Positions 32,853 to 43,205 of a stretch of 64,000 nt of DNA are shown in pieces. The stretch is from Phaseolus vulgaris. Its lineage: Eukaryota > Streptophyta > Magnoliopsida > Fabales > Fabaceae. The DNA lies in contig NC_023756.2 in NCBI RefSeq assembly GCF_000499845.2, positions 32,735,406 through 32,799,405 on the forward strand, given 5' to 3'. The position numbers were made by a program, and so were the translations under genes. The notes under the pieces are model-generated. The model saw nothing but the letters and a program-made list of their open reading frames with translations. It ran no database searches and was not told the origin of the DNA. Numbering within the stretch: the stretch's first letter is position 1; each line of letters opens with the position of its first letter.

Positions 32853-34663
32853 TGTTGGGTTTAATAGTGCCAAAGTTCAAGAGGGGGGGTGAATTGACCT
32901 TTTAAAACTTTCTCGCAGAAACAGTGTTTAACACAGTTTTACAGAAAATAAATCGATTTATGTGAAAATGAACAGATTTATTTCAGCACTGTTTTTTTGT
33001 TTAAAACGCTTTTAATTCAGCAAGATTAACCACAAGATTATGCAGTGAGAATTTCCAGCAGCACACACACAATTATCAGATTTGTAAAACAGTGAAACAC
33101 AAAACAGCAAGCCTCAATTTCAAGCAAGTGATTAAGGTTCAATTGATAGCATGCTAATTAATTGAGTGACCTTTGCAAACAAGCTGTTCCAGTGGCTTTT
33201 AACAGACTATGAGTGTTCTTCTTGATGTCAAGCAATTTTCCAGAAATTAAGAACAATGAATCACAGAACAGCAAGCTTCAACTTTAAGCAATTTGTTTAA
33301 GGTTCAATTAATAGCATTTACAGTTTCTTGAGCAGACTATCACAGTCAATCTGTTCCAGTGGCTTTTAGCAGATTTTATATGTTCTTATCAGATTAAAAC
33401 AGCTTTTTCAGAAATCAAGAACAGTATGCACAGTGCCCAGAAAGAACCGATTTATTTTCAATTGAACAGATTTATTTCTTTGCTGTTTTATCAATTATGC
33501 AGAAACGAAATTGCAGAGAGTGAGAGAGAATGAACACAAGCAGTTATACTGGTTCACTCAACCTGAGCTACATCCAGTCTTCACCAACAACAGGTGGAAA
33601 TCACTAAAACACAGTACAATCAAGTACACTTCCCACTGTTCTTGAAACCTACAAGAACTTAGGTACTCTTGCTGAAAAAACCTATTTCAGCACTCACACA
33701 CACACATCCACTCTCCAAGAACACCTATCAAGAAGAGGATTCAACCAAACTATTACAAGTAATAAGAAGTGAAACGACTACACCTGATTGAGGTAACAAA
33801 GATCAGCCTTAAACCAGTAGGCAAGATTGCTAGAACAGTAGCTGCACCTCACACCAAGCTTTTGGAACCAAACCAAGAACAAACACTTTTTGATTTTCGA
33901 AATCTTTTAAGAACAAATGCTAATCCTTTGTAAACCTTTGATTCTCTGCTGTAAAACTCGTTTTTGCAAATGTATGAACTGTTGAATTGATATTGAACAC
34001 AGAAAACAAGTTTGCCTTTTATAGAGAACCAACTTATAACAGATATTTAAAAAACAGTTAAAGCTGTTATAAAATGAACAGATTGAAAATAAAATGAACA
34101 GATTTATTTTCAAAAAGCAGTTAGAGAATCTGTTAAGAGAGGTGACTTAGTCAACCATTCTGGTGCAGAGATAAAACTGAAAACGTTTAAGCTTGTCATG
34201 GCACCAGAGAGAAAAAGAATCTATTCATTTACAGATGAACAGACTTATTTTTTCAAAACGAAAACAGAGAAAGTTTAACTAGTTAAAACTCAGTCGTTTT
34301 GAAAGGTAGAAGACTTAGTCAAAATACCTGATGCACAAAATCTAATTTTCACAAGACATAGCCAAGGCATCAGTGTAAAAATGAATCTGTTTATTTAGAA
34401 AAGAACAGATTTATTTTTCTGCAGTAAACGTGCTTTTTGTAAAACATGTGAAAAACAGTTTAGGAAAACTTATGCTTGTTCTTATCACATGGTCAGTGGT
34501 TATGAGGTGAGTTACTCAGCAAAAAGCCCACTCTTAGACAACCTCTAAGCACTAACAAAGATACACTTAAAGCAAAGCAAAATGTACATATAAGTCTACA
34601 TCAAACACAGCATATAAGCCATCATCAAACACAATCTTGAAGGGGCAGCAACCATCTTCAACA
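32853..34663 (+). mobile_element. solo LTR, family B copy 1 (1811 bp), nested in gypsy element 2, TSD GCGTT
   Basis: Starts 'TGTTGGGTTTAATAGTGCC', ends 'CCATCTTCAACA', with perfect GCGTT at 32848-32852 and 34664-34668. No coding domain inside. It carries at least five clusters of 'GAACAGATTTATTT' motifs (near 32945, 33450, 34080, 34215 and 34385) and the block 'GAGCTACATCCAGTC' shared with family A. Best relative is 53073-54491. It splits the reverse transcriptase/RNase H frame. Confidence 0.9.
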
Positions 34664-36958
34664 GCGTTCGTTAAGCTGAAAGCGTATCTGGCTAGCCCGC
34701 CGGTGCTGTGCAAGCCACAGACGGGCACCCCTCTCCGTTTGTACTTTGCTGTAACGGAGAGGGCGGTCAGTTCAGTTCTGGTCCAGGAGCAGGACCAGGT
34801 CCAGAGACCTATTTATTTTGTGAGCAAGGTGCTGCAAGGCCCTGAGGTAAGGTACCAGGCTCTGGAGAAGGCAGCCCTGGCAGTGGTGTTCTCAGGGAGA
34901 AGGCTGCGTCACTACTTCCACAGCTTCACGGTGGTGGTGATGACTGATCTGCCAATCCAGAAGGTGCTGAAAAAGCCCGATGTGGCGGGAAGGATGGTGA
35001 AGTGGGCTGTAGAATTATCCGAGTTTGACATCCGATACGAACCCCGAGGACCGATCAAGGGGCAGGTGTTTGCGGACTTCGTCGTTGAATTGTCATCGGG
35101 CGCTGCATCGCCAGAGGGATTGGTCTTCCAATGGGTCTTATCGGTGGACGGATCCTCAAACCAGCAGGGGAGTGGCGCGGGGGTCATTCTGGAAGGCCCG
35201 AACGGGGTGCTGATCGAGCAGTCCCTGCGTTTCGCCTTCAAAGCCAGCAACAACCAGGCGGAGTACGAGGCCCTGATCGCCGGGATGTTGCTCGCAAGGG
35301 AGATGGGTGCGAGAAGGTTAATGGCCAAAACCGATTCCCTGTTGGTCACTGGGCAGGTAACGGGAGAGTTCCAGGCCAAAGACCCGCAGATGGCTGTGTA
35401 CCTCGAGTACGTGCGCACCCGTGAGGCATCCTTTACGGCGTTTGAGTTGATTCACGTGCCGAGAGAACAAAATGCCAGAGCTGACTTGCTCGCCAAGCTA
35501 GCCAGCTCGGGCAAGGGGGGAAGGCAGAGGACCGTCATCCAGGAGACGTTAAAGGTGCCTCGCGCGTTCGTAACAGACAACCAGGTGTTGCAAGTGTGCA
35601 GATCAAGGGAGCGTATAGCGATCAGTCATCGGTCCCTCACTCAAGAAACCTTAAGAGCACCGAGGGTGAGGGCGCGACCGATGGCATCCAATGAGGTGAT
35701 GGAAGTTGACGCCGCTGGAAGGGTTGACACGTGGATAACACCATACCAGCGGTATTTGGCAGATGGGGTGCTTCCGCCGGAGCCGGCAGAGGCAAAAAGG
35801 ATAAAGAAGAGCTCAAGCAAATTCACCCTCATCGATGGGGATCTCTTCAAGTTTGGGTTCACCCATCCGGTGTTAGTGTGTGTGCACGGAGAGCAGTGCA
35901 CGAGGCTTATGTCGGAGCTCCACGAGGGAATATGTGGGAGCCACGTCGGTGGTCGCGCCCTGGTAGGTAGAGTCCTTCGTGCAGGGTATTATTGGCCAAC
36001 GCTGAGGGAAGATTGCGTGGGCTACGCCCAGCGATGCAAGCAATGCCAGCAACATGCAGATTGGCACAAGGCGCCTCCCGAAGAGCTGAGGTCGATTCAC
36101 AGCCCATGGTCGTTCCACACGTGGGGAATCGACATCTTGGGGCCTTTTCCCCTGGCGATCAGGCAGATGAAGTTTCTGATCGTTGCCATCGAATATTTCA
36201 CGAAGTGGGTGGAGGCAGAGCCGGTAGCGTAGATCACCGCTCACAAGGTTCAACAGTTTGTGTGGAAAAACGTTGTGTGCCGTTTTGGGGTGCCCAAGCG
36301 CCTGGTCTCCGACAATGGCACCCAATTTACAAGTCACCAGCTGAGGAGCCTATGCGAGGAGGTGGGAATACAGCAGGTGTTCGCCTCGGTAGAACATCCT
36401 CAAACAAACGGGCAGGTGGAATCGGCCAACCGAGTGCTGCTCAGAGGGCTGAAGAGAAGGGTGGAAAAGGCCAAAGGAACGTGGGCGGAAGAAGTTCCCC
36501 AGATCGTATGGGCCTACCACACCACTCCGCAATCTAGCACCCATGAGACACCCTTCAGTTTGGTCTATGGGTCAGACGCTATGATTCCCGTGGAGATACA
36601 AGAAAACTCACCAAGATTTCTGGGCTTCGTGGCTAAGAAGTCCAATGAGGAAAGAAAGGTGAACTTAGACCTCTTGGACGAAGTGCGAGAAGAAGCCAGG
36701 GTCAGTGCTGAAGCTGTAAGGAGAAGGGTGGAACGAAGGCACAATTCCAAGGTGAGGCTGAGGCAGTTCCAGGAAGGAAATCTGGTGATGAGGAAAGCAC
36801 ATCAGCACGAGATAGGAAATAAGCTGTCCCCCAAGTGGACAGGCCCGTTCAGAGTGGTGGAGACGCTGGAGAATGGCGCTTATCAGCTGGAGGCCCTGGA
36901 TGGAGGGGCGATCCCCAGGACATGGAACGCCACGCACCTGAAGCTCTATTTTAGCTGA
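34664..36958 (+). pseudogene. pol: RNase H, archaeal-type RNase H and integrase of gypsy element 2
   Basis: Resumes after the nested LTR with 'FVKLKAYLASPPVLCKP'. The usual gypsy RNase H ('LRLYFAVTERAVSSVL') comes first, then the second, archaeal-type RNase H ('LSVDGSSNQQGSGAG', 'NQAEYEALIAGM'), then integrase with an HHCC region ('LHEGICGSH' to 'CKQCQ') and catalytic D, D, E at 36131, 36311 and 36419. The D-D spacing is 60 codons. A single in-frame TAG at 36230-36232 interrupts it; otherwise this part is intact to the TGA at 36956-36958. The integrase inserts element DNA into the host chromosome, where it would act in the nucleus. Confidence 0.9.
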
Positions 36959-37832
36959 AATTGTAAAGTAGTTGTGCTCCCGCACTAGTATAAACAATTT
37001 GAACAGTTCAGGGGGCATTCTTTTTCCCAAGAGAGGGTTTTAATGAGGCCACCAAATAGAAAAGAAGTTATCACCAAGAGTTTGCATAGTTCAAAGTTAA
37101 AATTTCCCCCCCCTTGCCCCAGGCGCGAGTGCGGGTGGTCGGTTAGGCCTCCCTCGCCCCAGGCGCGAGTGTGGCAACCGGTTTAAAGTCCTCCTCACCC
37201 CAGGCGTGAGTCCAGGCGGCTAAGGTTCGAAATGCCAGGGGTGCTAGTAAGTCCAAGAAGGGAAGGGAAGGATTTCGAGAAACACCCTTACCCAGGTGGC
37301 ATAGCATAAATATTGGCACAGTAGAGCTCTTAGTTAAACCCTTTCTCGCCCCAAGAGTGAGAAGGTAGAGGTACGGCCTGAAGTGCCAAAGTTCGATGAC
37401 CTTGGGGCAGGCAAGAGGGGTTGTCGCGAAACACTCTTCCCCCCGATATCAAGGCATCATCTTACACCGATTGGTGTTAGAGTCCTCTATGCATTTAGCA
37501 CTAGAGCGGCAGAATAACCTAGAAAGAAATGGGACGGAGGCACGATGACCGATGAGGAGGTGGTTGCAAGGGTTCAAACCTGATCGATCATCGGCGATCG
37601 AAGTCATCAAAGGTCACTCGGGTGATTGAAGTTAGAGGTAAAAGGGGTTCGAACGCAGTTAAGGTTTGGTATCGAGCTCGTTTGTGTTAAAAAGTTAATC
37701 GCGCAAAACAAGGAATAAAAGCGAAGAAGTGCACAATCAAACAAGCAATGGCAGGAAAAGAAAATTCAGCATATACAGTCGAAGTTTACACAAGTGTTTA
37801 TAAGCAAATAATAAGGGCCACATTAAGGGCAA
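36959..37832. other. untranslated 3' region of gypsy element 2
   Basis: Contains the conserved block near 37011-37060, then degenerate repeats of 'CTCGCCCCAGGCGCGAG' type hairpins (about 37110-37220, 37350). Resembles the repeat zone of element 1 in layout but not in repeat sequence. No sense gene. Confidence 0.6.
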
Positions 37833-39013
37833 TCAAGGGCGGACAATCTTGCCATCCACCACCTCGAAATTTATGGATAGTTGGGAGCGATCTACCTCTG
37901 GGAAGGCGCACTTGAGTTGCTCGATAGCAAAGTCAAAGCCTTCAGTAAAGGTATCGGCCGCCTCCTCCCATAGTTTGGCCTTCTCAGATTCAAACCCAGC
38001 TTTGTCGGCCTCGAGCACGGCCTTCTCGGTGGTCAAGGTGGCAATGGTTGACTCGGCATCTTGTTTCTGATCGCTCGTGGCGAGGGCCTCCGTCAGGTTT
38101 GCGTTTTGTTGACGCATGTAAGTGGTCTCAGCCTTGAGTTGGACGGCCTTACCCGTCGTCTCCATCAGCTGGGAGTCGAGAGTGGCGACGGCGTCCCCCA
38201 TTAGCATCTCAGTTTTGATAGTTTCTTGTATTTGTTGGACGCGCGCCATTTGGGTCTCCTCCAACATCTTTTTCAGCATGCTGTTGGTGTCTTGCAAAGC
38301 CTCATAGTCACTTTGCAGCGACTCCTGTTGGCCAAGCAGTTCCTTCACCCTACCCTCTAGCTTCTCGAGGCGGCGATGCCGCGTGGAAAATTCCAGCGAA
38401 AGCACCATCTGACGGGCCAGATGAAGGTCCAACTCACTGGAGCTCCACTTGATCAGCTCTTGGTTTTGCAGCAGCTGCTTGGTCAGGCGGAGAACCTTGG
38501 GAAGTCCCTCGGCGCTGGGGCCCGTCACTCGGAAGGAGCTCTCTCCACCACCCTCAGTGGTGGTGGCGGAGTCTTGGGGGCGCGGTGATGGCAGAGGGTG
38601 AGGGGTCTCCTCTGAACGCACGATCCCACTCCCAGCTGCTTGGGTAGGTGGGGGTGACTTTGCTGGGGGTGGGGAGGAAAGGGGGGCTGGTGATGGTGGG
38701 CGCTCGGGGGATGCATGAGCCTGAGGAAGCGGGCTGGCATCGCCTTCAGGGCCCTCGGTTCCTTTCCTTTTCCGTTGGACTAAAGGGGACCCGGAGCTCT
38801 CCTCCTCAACGGTTATGACGGTAGTAGGGGCCTTCACCAACCGTCTCCTCTTCTTGTCACCCCTAGTTTCACGCCCTTCAGCTGGCGCGACCGAGATGGG
38901 GGAAGCGCGAAGAGGCTCGGCGGTCGCCTCCACTTCGGTAGGGGCCCCAGCAGCCTGTCGGCTCCTGGCTAGGGCAAGCAGCCTTTGCCGCCTCTCTTTG
39001 TCAGAAGTCATGT
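37833..39013 (-). CDS. antisense gene of gypsy element 2, last coding exon (coiled-coil half), open
   Basis: Minus-strand exon open for 393 codons. The acceptor 'GAACTGATGCAG' lies at 39014; the split codon joins 'ERYI' to 'DMTSDKERRQRLLALARSRQ', which aligns with 'DNMLGKGKLAELRAIARS' of element 1. A Pro/Ser-rich linker follows, then a long coiled-coil-like region (about residues 170-345, e.g. 'KAVLEADKAGFESEKAKLWE') and a conserved end 'FEVVDGKIV'. Stop TGA at 37833-37835. The length, 3n+2, fits the phase-1 junction exactly. Function unknown. The intron and tail are shared with element 1, which argues for a real product. Confidence 0.72.
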
Positions 39014-39137
39014 CTGCATCAGTTCAACGCGGCGAAGGGTTAGCATACCAAGTTCAAAGAAACAATTCAAAGCATAGAAAAGCAGTTAGCAAGTATGTGC
39101 ATGAGGGGCAGGTAGATGAGGAAAAGAGAAAACAAAC
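39014..39137 (-). other. predicted phase-1 intron in the antisense gene of element 2
   Basis: 124 bases with 'TCG/GTTTGT' at the donor and 'GATGCAG' at the acceptor. Same position and phase as the 200-bp intron at 8445-8644. Confidence 0.7.
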
Positions 39138-40010
39138 CGATGTATCTTTCGAGCTTTTCAGCGTCGAACTCATGCGTGATTATGGTGGACGAACCAAATT
39201 TGGCGCCCAAGCCAGAGAGGAGGCCACAAAGCTCGCGCTCGTATGGCGCCATGGTCTCCAAGCCTCTGGGCTTCCTAAACTCCACCTTAGGAACCCAGTA
39301 GAGGGGAAAGCCCTCGAGAAGGGAGGGGCTGCGTCGGTTGGAAGTGATCATGTAGAACCTGCCTTTCCAGTCCTTGAAAGACTGCTGGTACAGACCCAGG
39401 ATCACCCTCCCTGTCACACCGTTTAGGTTAACCCACGACCTATCACCTGGGTTCTTAGCCTCGAAGAAGTAGAGGAAGACGTCGGATGATGGAGGGTGCC
39501 CGAAATGGTTGCACAGGATTTTGAACGCGCGGATGAAGCCCCACGCGTTCGGATGAAGTTGGCAAGGAGCAACGTTTAGCTCAGTAAGGAGCTCCTTCAC
39601 AAAGAAGGTGAAGGGTAGGCGGAGGCGCAACCTCTTAAAGATCACCGAGTAGATGAATGTGAAAGGCACCCCATTGGTGGCCCTATCATCTACGCAGATA
39701 GGCATGCCTGGGGGGGAATGCGCATGCCCAGGTTCCGGTCGTCTTCTCTATCGATAGCGCGTGACGACTCGTCATCAGCACCCTTCAGCAGGGTGGCGAG
39801 ATGATCGGTTGGGAGTTGGCTGGACGTTTCGGCGAGTAGGTGGAGGGGAGCCCACTTATACGCTTGCGCGTAGTCCTCTGGAGCGAGCGTCGCCTGGGGC
39901 TTTGTGTCCGCCGAGGGAGTGGCACTCGTGGAAAGCGATGAAGGTGCACTGGTGGAAGGCTGTGCACCCGAAGACGAGGTAAGGCGCGCGGTATTTTTGG
40001 TGCGAGCCAT
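39138..40010 (-). pseudogene. antisense gene of gypsy element 2, first coding exon ('putative gypsy type transposon' domain), one-base frameshift
   Basis: ATG at 40010 opens 'MARTKNTARLTSSSGAQPS', matching 'MAHTKSTANPPPSS' of element 1. The frame breaks in a G-run on the plus strand at about 39706-39715, one base short, then continues with 'PICVDDRATNGVPFTFIY', 'ELLTELNVAPCQLHPNAWGF' and 'FEAKNPGDRSWVNLNG', the PF04195-type domain. The exon is 873 bp; adding the lost base gives 3n+1, exactly the phase of the downstream intron. A leader intron is predicted at 40020-40276, its acceptor nine bases before the ATG. Possible minus-strand TATA-like 'TATTTAAATAG' near 40242. Confidence 0.72.
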
Positions 40011-40019
40011 TGTCTGTAA

Positions 40020-40276
40020 CTACAATGGAGAAGGGAAAAGGTAAGGAATCAGTAAAAACAAGAGGAAGACGAATGGAGCAAACGCTATGGTTCGAAGGAG
40101 GTAGAGGAATGAAAACGACGAAGGGGAAGAAGAAGTGAAACGCAGAAAAACCAGAAGAAGCCTTGGTACAGTGCGGGAAAGGGAAAAACGACCCATGATG
40201 TATGCACAACGCAGTTTTTGAGCAATGCAATCGGTAAAAGCTATTTAAATATGCCATAGAGGGAGAAAGGGGGTAC
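40020..40276 (-). other. predicted 5'-leader intron of the antisense gene of element 2
   Basis: Donor 'AAAG/GTACCC' at 40276-40275 and acceptor 'CCATTGTAG' ending at 40020. It occupies the same place as the predicted intron 9632-9872 of element 1. Confidence 0.6.
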
Positions 40277-40592
40277 CTTTTCGTGATCGCGAACGGTTCC
40301 TGGTACCCTGGGAATGGAGAAGATGAATCGCAGTGGGAGGGTTCGAGAGTTGCAGAAAAGCGTGTTGGAGAAGATAATGGAACAGTGGAGGCGCGTAAGT
40401 TTTGAATAAGGGAAATGCAAACGATGTTTCACGCTAGCCGTTGATGCGCACACGTGTCACAAGATTAAGTAAGGAGAGCGTAATGTCACTTAAAGCGCAA
40501 TATGTGATGTGGCACGTGATGTGGCGTCACTTGCCACGTGGCCACCGAGAACGAGCACTTAGTCTCTTCGCTGAGAACGAGTACGCAGCTCG

Positions 40593-40603
40593 AGACTGGG
40601 GGG
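40593..40603 (+). other. polypurine tract of gypsy element 2
   Basis: 'AGACTGGGGGG', then CTTG, then the 3' LTR. Matches element 1. Confidence 0.85.
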
Positions 40604-40607
40604 CTTG

Positions 40608-41294
40608 TGATCCGGTCGGTCACATTTTAGGGTGACGTCAGCGACCGATGTCCACGTGGGCCGTTCTTAGTGGGACACGTGGGCCAGGGAAGCTGATACA
40701 TCTTGAAGAGAGCGATCAGAGGGAATGCACGATCAGCGACCAGGTGAGCCACGAGGATGATCGGTCGTTATGTCACACGCAGTTATGCTGGGATCGAGAG
40801 GGAATTCTCGGTGAGAGCGCTGCAGCCGAGCCTTGTGTGGCATGGCGTCGGGAGTCAGAGGAGCCATATGCCCTTCGGTACCGTGCACAAGAGTGGTCTG
40901 AGGAAGTTGGCGATCGTGGCGTGCGTGGGCAGAAGGGGTGATCGTTCACGCGACAGGGAACACCTGGTATGCGCGCTGATCCAAGTCGCACCTGGTACCT
41001 ACATTGAGGTTGCCCGAGACACCCAACATATGGAACACGCTAAGTTACTTCGTACGCGAGTAACCTAGGGGTGTGTCAAGGTATATAAGGGGGTTCCATG
41101 TTCATTTCTAGGTACGCTTTTCATACGGATAAGTGGCTAGTTTTCGCACAGAGAGAAGAGAGAGAATTCGCAGAGAACACGGTCCTTACAGATATCACAG
41201 AGTGAACTACTCTTTGGTGGTTTTGTTCGCTGACTTACAAAAGGCAGAGTTAGACGTTGCGGAGCCTTCAAAGGACAAGTCACCGGCAAAATCA
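40608..41294 (+). repeat. 3' LTR of gypsy element 2 (687 bp)
   Basis: Aligns with the 5' LTR; 13 substitutions, 11 of them transitions, and a 9-bp insertion near 40920 that duplicates 'GTGCGTGGG'-type sequence. Ends 'CCGGCAAAATCA', followed by ATAAT at 41295-41299. TATA at 41082-41089. Confidence 0.95.
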
Positions 41295-42079
41295 ATAATT
41301 AATAAAATAAAATTATTAATATTATAAAATATTATGAAATACTATTAAATATTATTAACATTATTAAATATTATTAATATTATTATTAATGTTATTAAAT
41401 ATTATTAATATTATTTAATAATATTAATGTTATTTAATATTATTAATATTATTCAATATTATTAATATTATTCAATATTATTCAATATTATTAATATTAT
41501 TCAATATTATTAATATTATTCAATATTATTAATATTATTCAATATTATTAATATTATTCAATATTATTAATATTATTCAATATTATTAATATTATTCAAT
41601 ATTATTAATATTATTCAATATTATTAATATTATTCAATATTATTAATATTATTCAATATTATTAATATTATTCAATATTATTAATATTATTCAATATTAT
41701 TAATATTATTCAATATTATTAATATTATTCAATATTATTAATATTATTCAATATTATTAATATTATTCAATATTATTAATATTATTCAATATTATTAATA
41801 TTATTCATATTATTAAATACTATTAATATTTTTAAATATTATAAATAGTTTAATATTATTAATATTATAAATAATGTTAATTTTATATATATTTGTATTA
41901 ATAGTATTTATATTATTAATGTTATTATTACTAATATTATTAATTTTGTTATATTACTAATATTATTAATACTATTATTATTATTAATATGGTTATTTTT
42001 ATTTATGAATATTAATTATGATTTTATAATTCTTCATATTATATTAATATTTTTAATATTGTGCATATAATTATTATGA
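41295..42079. other. very AT-rich DNA flanking gypsy element 2
   Basis: Almost only A and T, with the minisatellite at 41420-41810 in it. The pre-insertion site was presumably the same AT-rich DNA seen at 28900-28962. Confidence 0.7.
41420..41810. repeat. 19-bp AT minisatellite
   Basis: About 18 near-perfect copies of 'ATTATTAATATTATTCAAT' (19 bp, made of 9- and 10-bp half units). The only non-A/T base in the unit is one C. One irregular short unit occurs near 41475. Confidence 0.9.
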
Positions 42080-43205
42080 CAATAGTTGTTAGGTAATGAA
42101 AATCCGTGGGTGATAGTTCGTAGGTAGATTTTTTGACCATGATGGGATTATTTTATTTATTTTTTTACCAAAATGGGTCTGTTTAAAAAAAATTACAAAT
42201 TTAGGCAAGTTGTGCCAATTCGGCACGACTTCATATGCAGAAGTCGTCCCAATTAGGCACAACTTCTGCCATGTCATACTAAAGTTGTGCCAACTTGGCA
42301 CGACTTCTGCCCTATCATATTGAAGTCGAGCCAACTTGGCACGACTTCTGCCCTGTCATACTGAAGTCGTGCCAACTTGACACGACTTCTGTCACGTCAT
42401 AATTTTTTTTTTAATTTTATTGTTTATATATTGGGTAGTAAGTTATGTAATGTTAAAAATTAATTTGATACATAATTTTCTAAGAATGTTAGTTTTAAGG
42501 AACAAAAAATTGGATAATTGTGTATGGATCATGTTTGAATTGAATGAATAAATACATAGATAAAGAAAATGAATGTTCTAAGAGTGTTATGAATGAATAA
42601 ATACATAGATAAAGAAAATGAGGAAATTAATAATCAAACTTGAATTGAATTTTATTATTAAGCTTGTATATGCGGACAATTATGACGTGGCAGAAGTCGT
42701 GCCAAGTTGGCACGACTTCAGTATGACGAGGCAGAAGTCGTGCCAAGTTGGCACGACTTCAGTATGACAGGGCAGAAGTCGTGCCAAGTTGGCACGACTT
42801 TAGTATGACATGGCAGAAGTCGTGCCTAATTGGGACGACTTCTGCATATGAAGTCGTACCAAATTGGCACGACTTGCCTAAATTTGTAATCGTTTTTAAA
42901 CGGACCCCATTTTGGTAAAAACAAAAAAAATAACCCCATCATGGTAAAAAAACCTCGTAGGTAATAGAGATTCGTGGGTAATAGTTGGTAGATAATAGAG
43001 ATCCGTAGGTAAATGTTGGTAGGTAATAAGATCCGTGGGTAATAGTTGGTAGGTAATGCTAAATTTACCTACGGATTCAAAATCTGTGGGTAATGTCCGT
43101 AGGTAATGCTGTTCATAGGTAATATCCGTAGATAATGCTGAATTTACCTACGGACTGAGATCCGTGGGTAAAAATTCGTAGATAATACTAATTTTTTTTG
43201 TAGTG
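42080..43205. mobile_element. remnant of a CACTA-like element with 'CCGTAGGTAAT' subterminal repeats
   Basis: The right end on the minus strand reads 'CACTACAAAAAAAATTAG', a CACTA-type terminus ending at 43205. Inside there are many copies of 'CCGTAGGTAAT' and 'CCGTGGGTAAT' in both orientations. The left terminus is not seen. A foldback element (42127-42954) has inserted into it. Confidence 0.55.
42127..42954. mobile_element. foldback MULE-like element, complete, 9-bp TSD
   Basis: Flanked by identical 9-bp 'TCGTAGGTA' at 42118-42126 and 42955-42963. Two inverted arms of about 285 bp (42127-42411 and 42670-42954) start 'GATTTTTTGACCATGATGGG' and, on the other strand, 'GGTTTTTTTACCATGATGGG'. 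Each arm holds an array of palindromes with core 'TCGTGCCAACTTGGCACGA', spaced by 'TGCCATGTCATACT'-type linkers. The 258-bp centre is AT-rich and codes for nothing. Nine-base duplication with long terminal inverted repeats is typical of Mutator-like elements. Confidence 0.85.

Larger units (their letters stand above)
28963..41294 (+). mobile_element. complete Ty3/gypsy LTR retrotransposon, Tat lineage, element 2
   Basis: All structural marks are present: LTRs at 28963-29640 and 40608-41294 differing by 13 substitutions and one 9-bp insertion, target duplication ATAAT, primer-binding site at 29643, polypurine tract at 40593-40603. Sense strand: gag, protease, reverse transcriptase, RNase H, archaeal-type RNase H, integrase (29731-36958). 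Antisense: a spliced gene (40010 to 37833). Two frameshifts, three internal stop codons and an 1811-bp solo LTR (32853-34663) break the polyprotein, so the copy cannot move by itself. About 10.5 kb without the nested insertion. Confidence 0.95.

Noticed and set aside
32853..34663. Interpretation of the family A and B units as full non-autonomous retrotransposons with their own internal region
   Set aside because: No terminal direct repeats inside the units and no PBS/PPT seen; solo LTR is the simpler reading, though not proven.
42127..42954. CRISPR-like array of repeats and spacers
   Set aside because: The linkers are similar to each other, the two arms are inverted copies, and a 9-bp target duplication flanks it; it is a foldback transposon in plant DNA.
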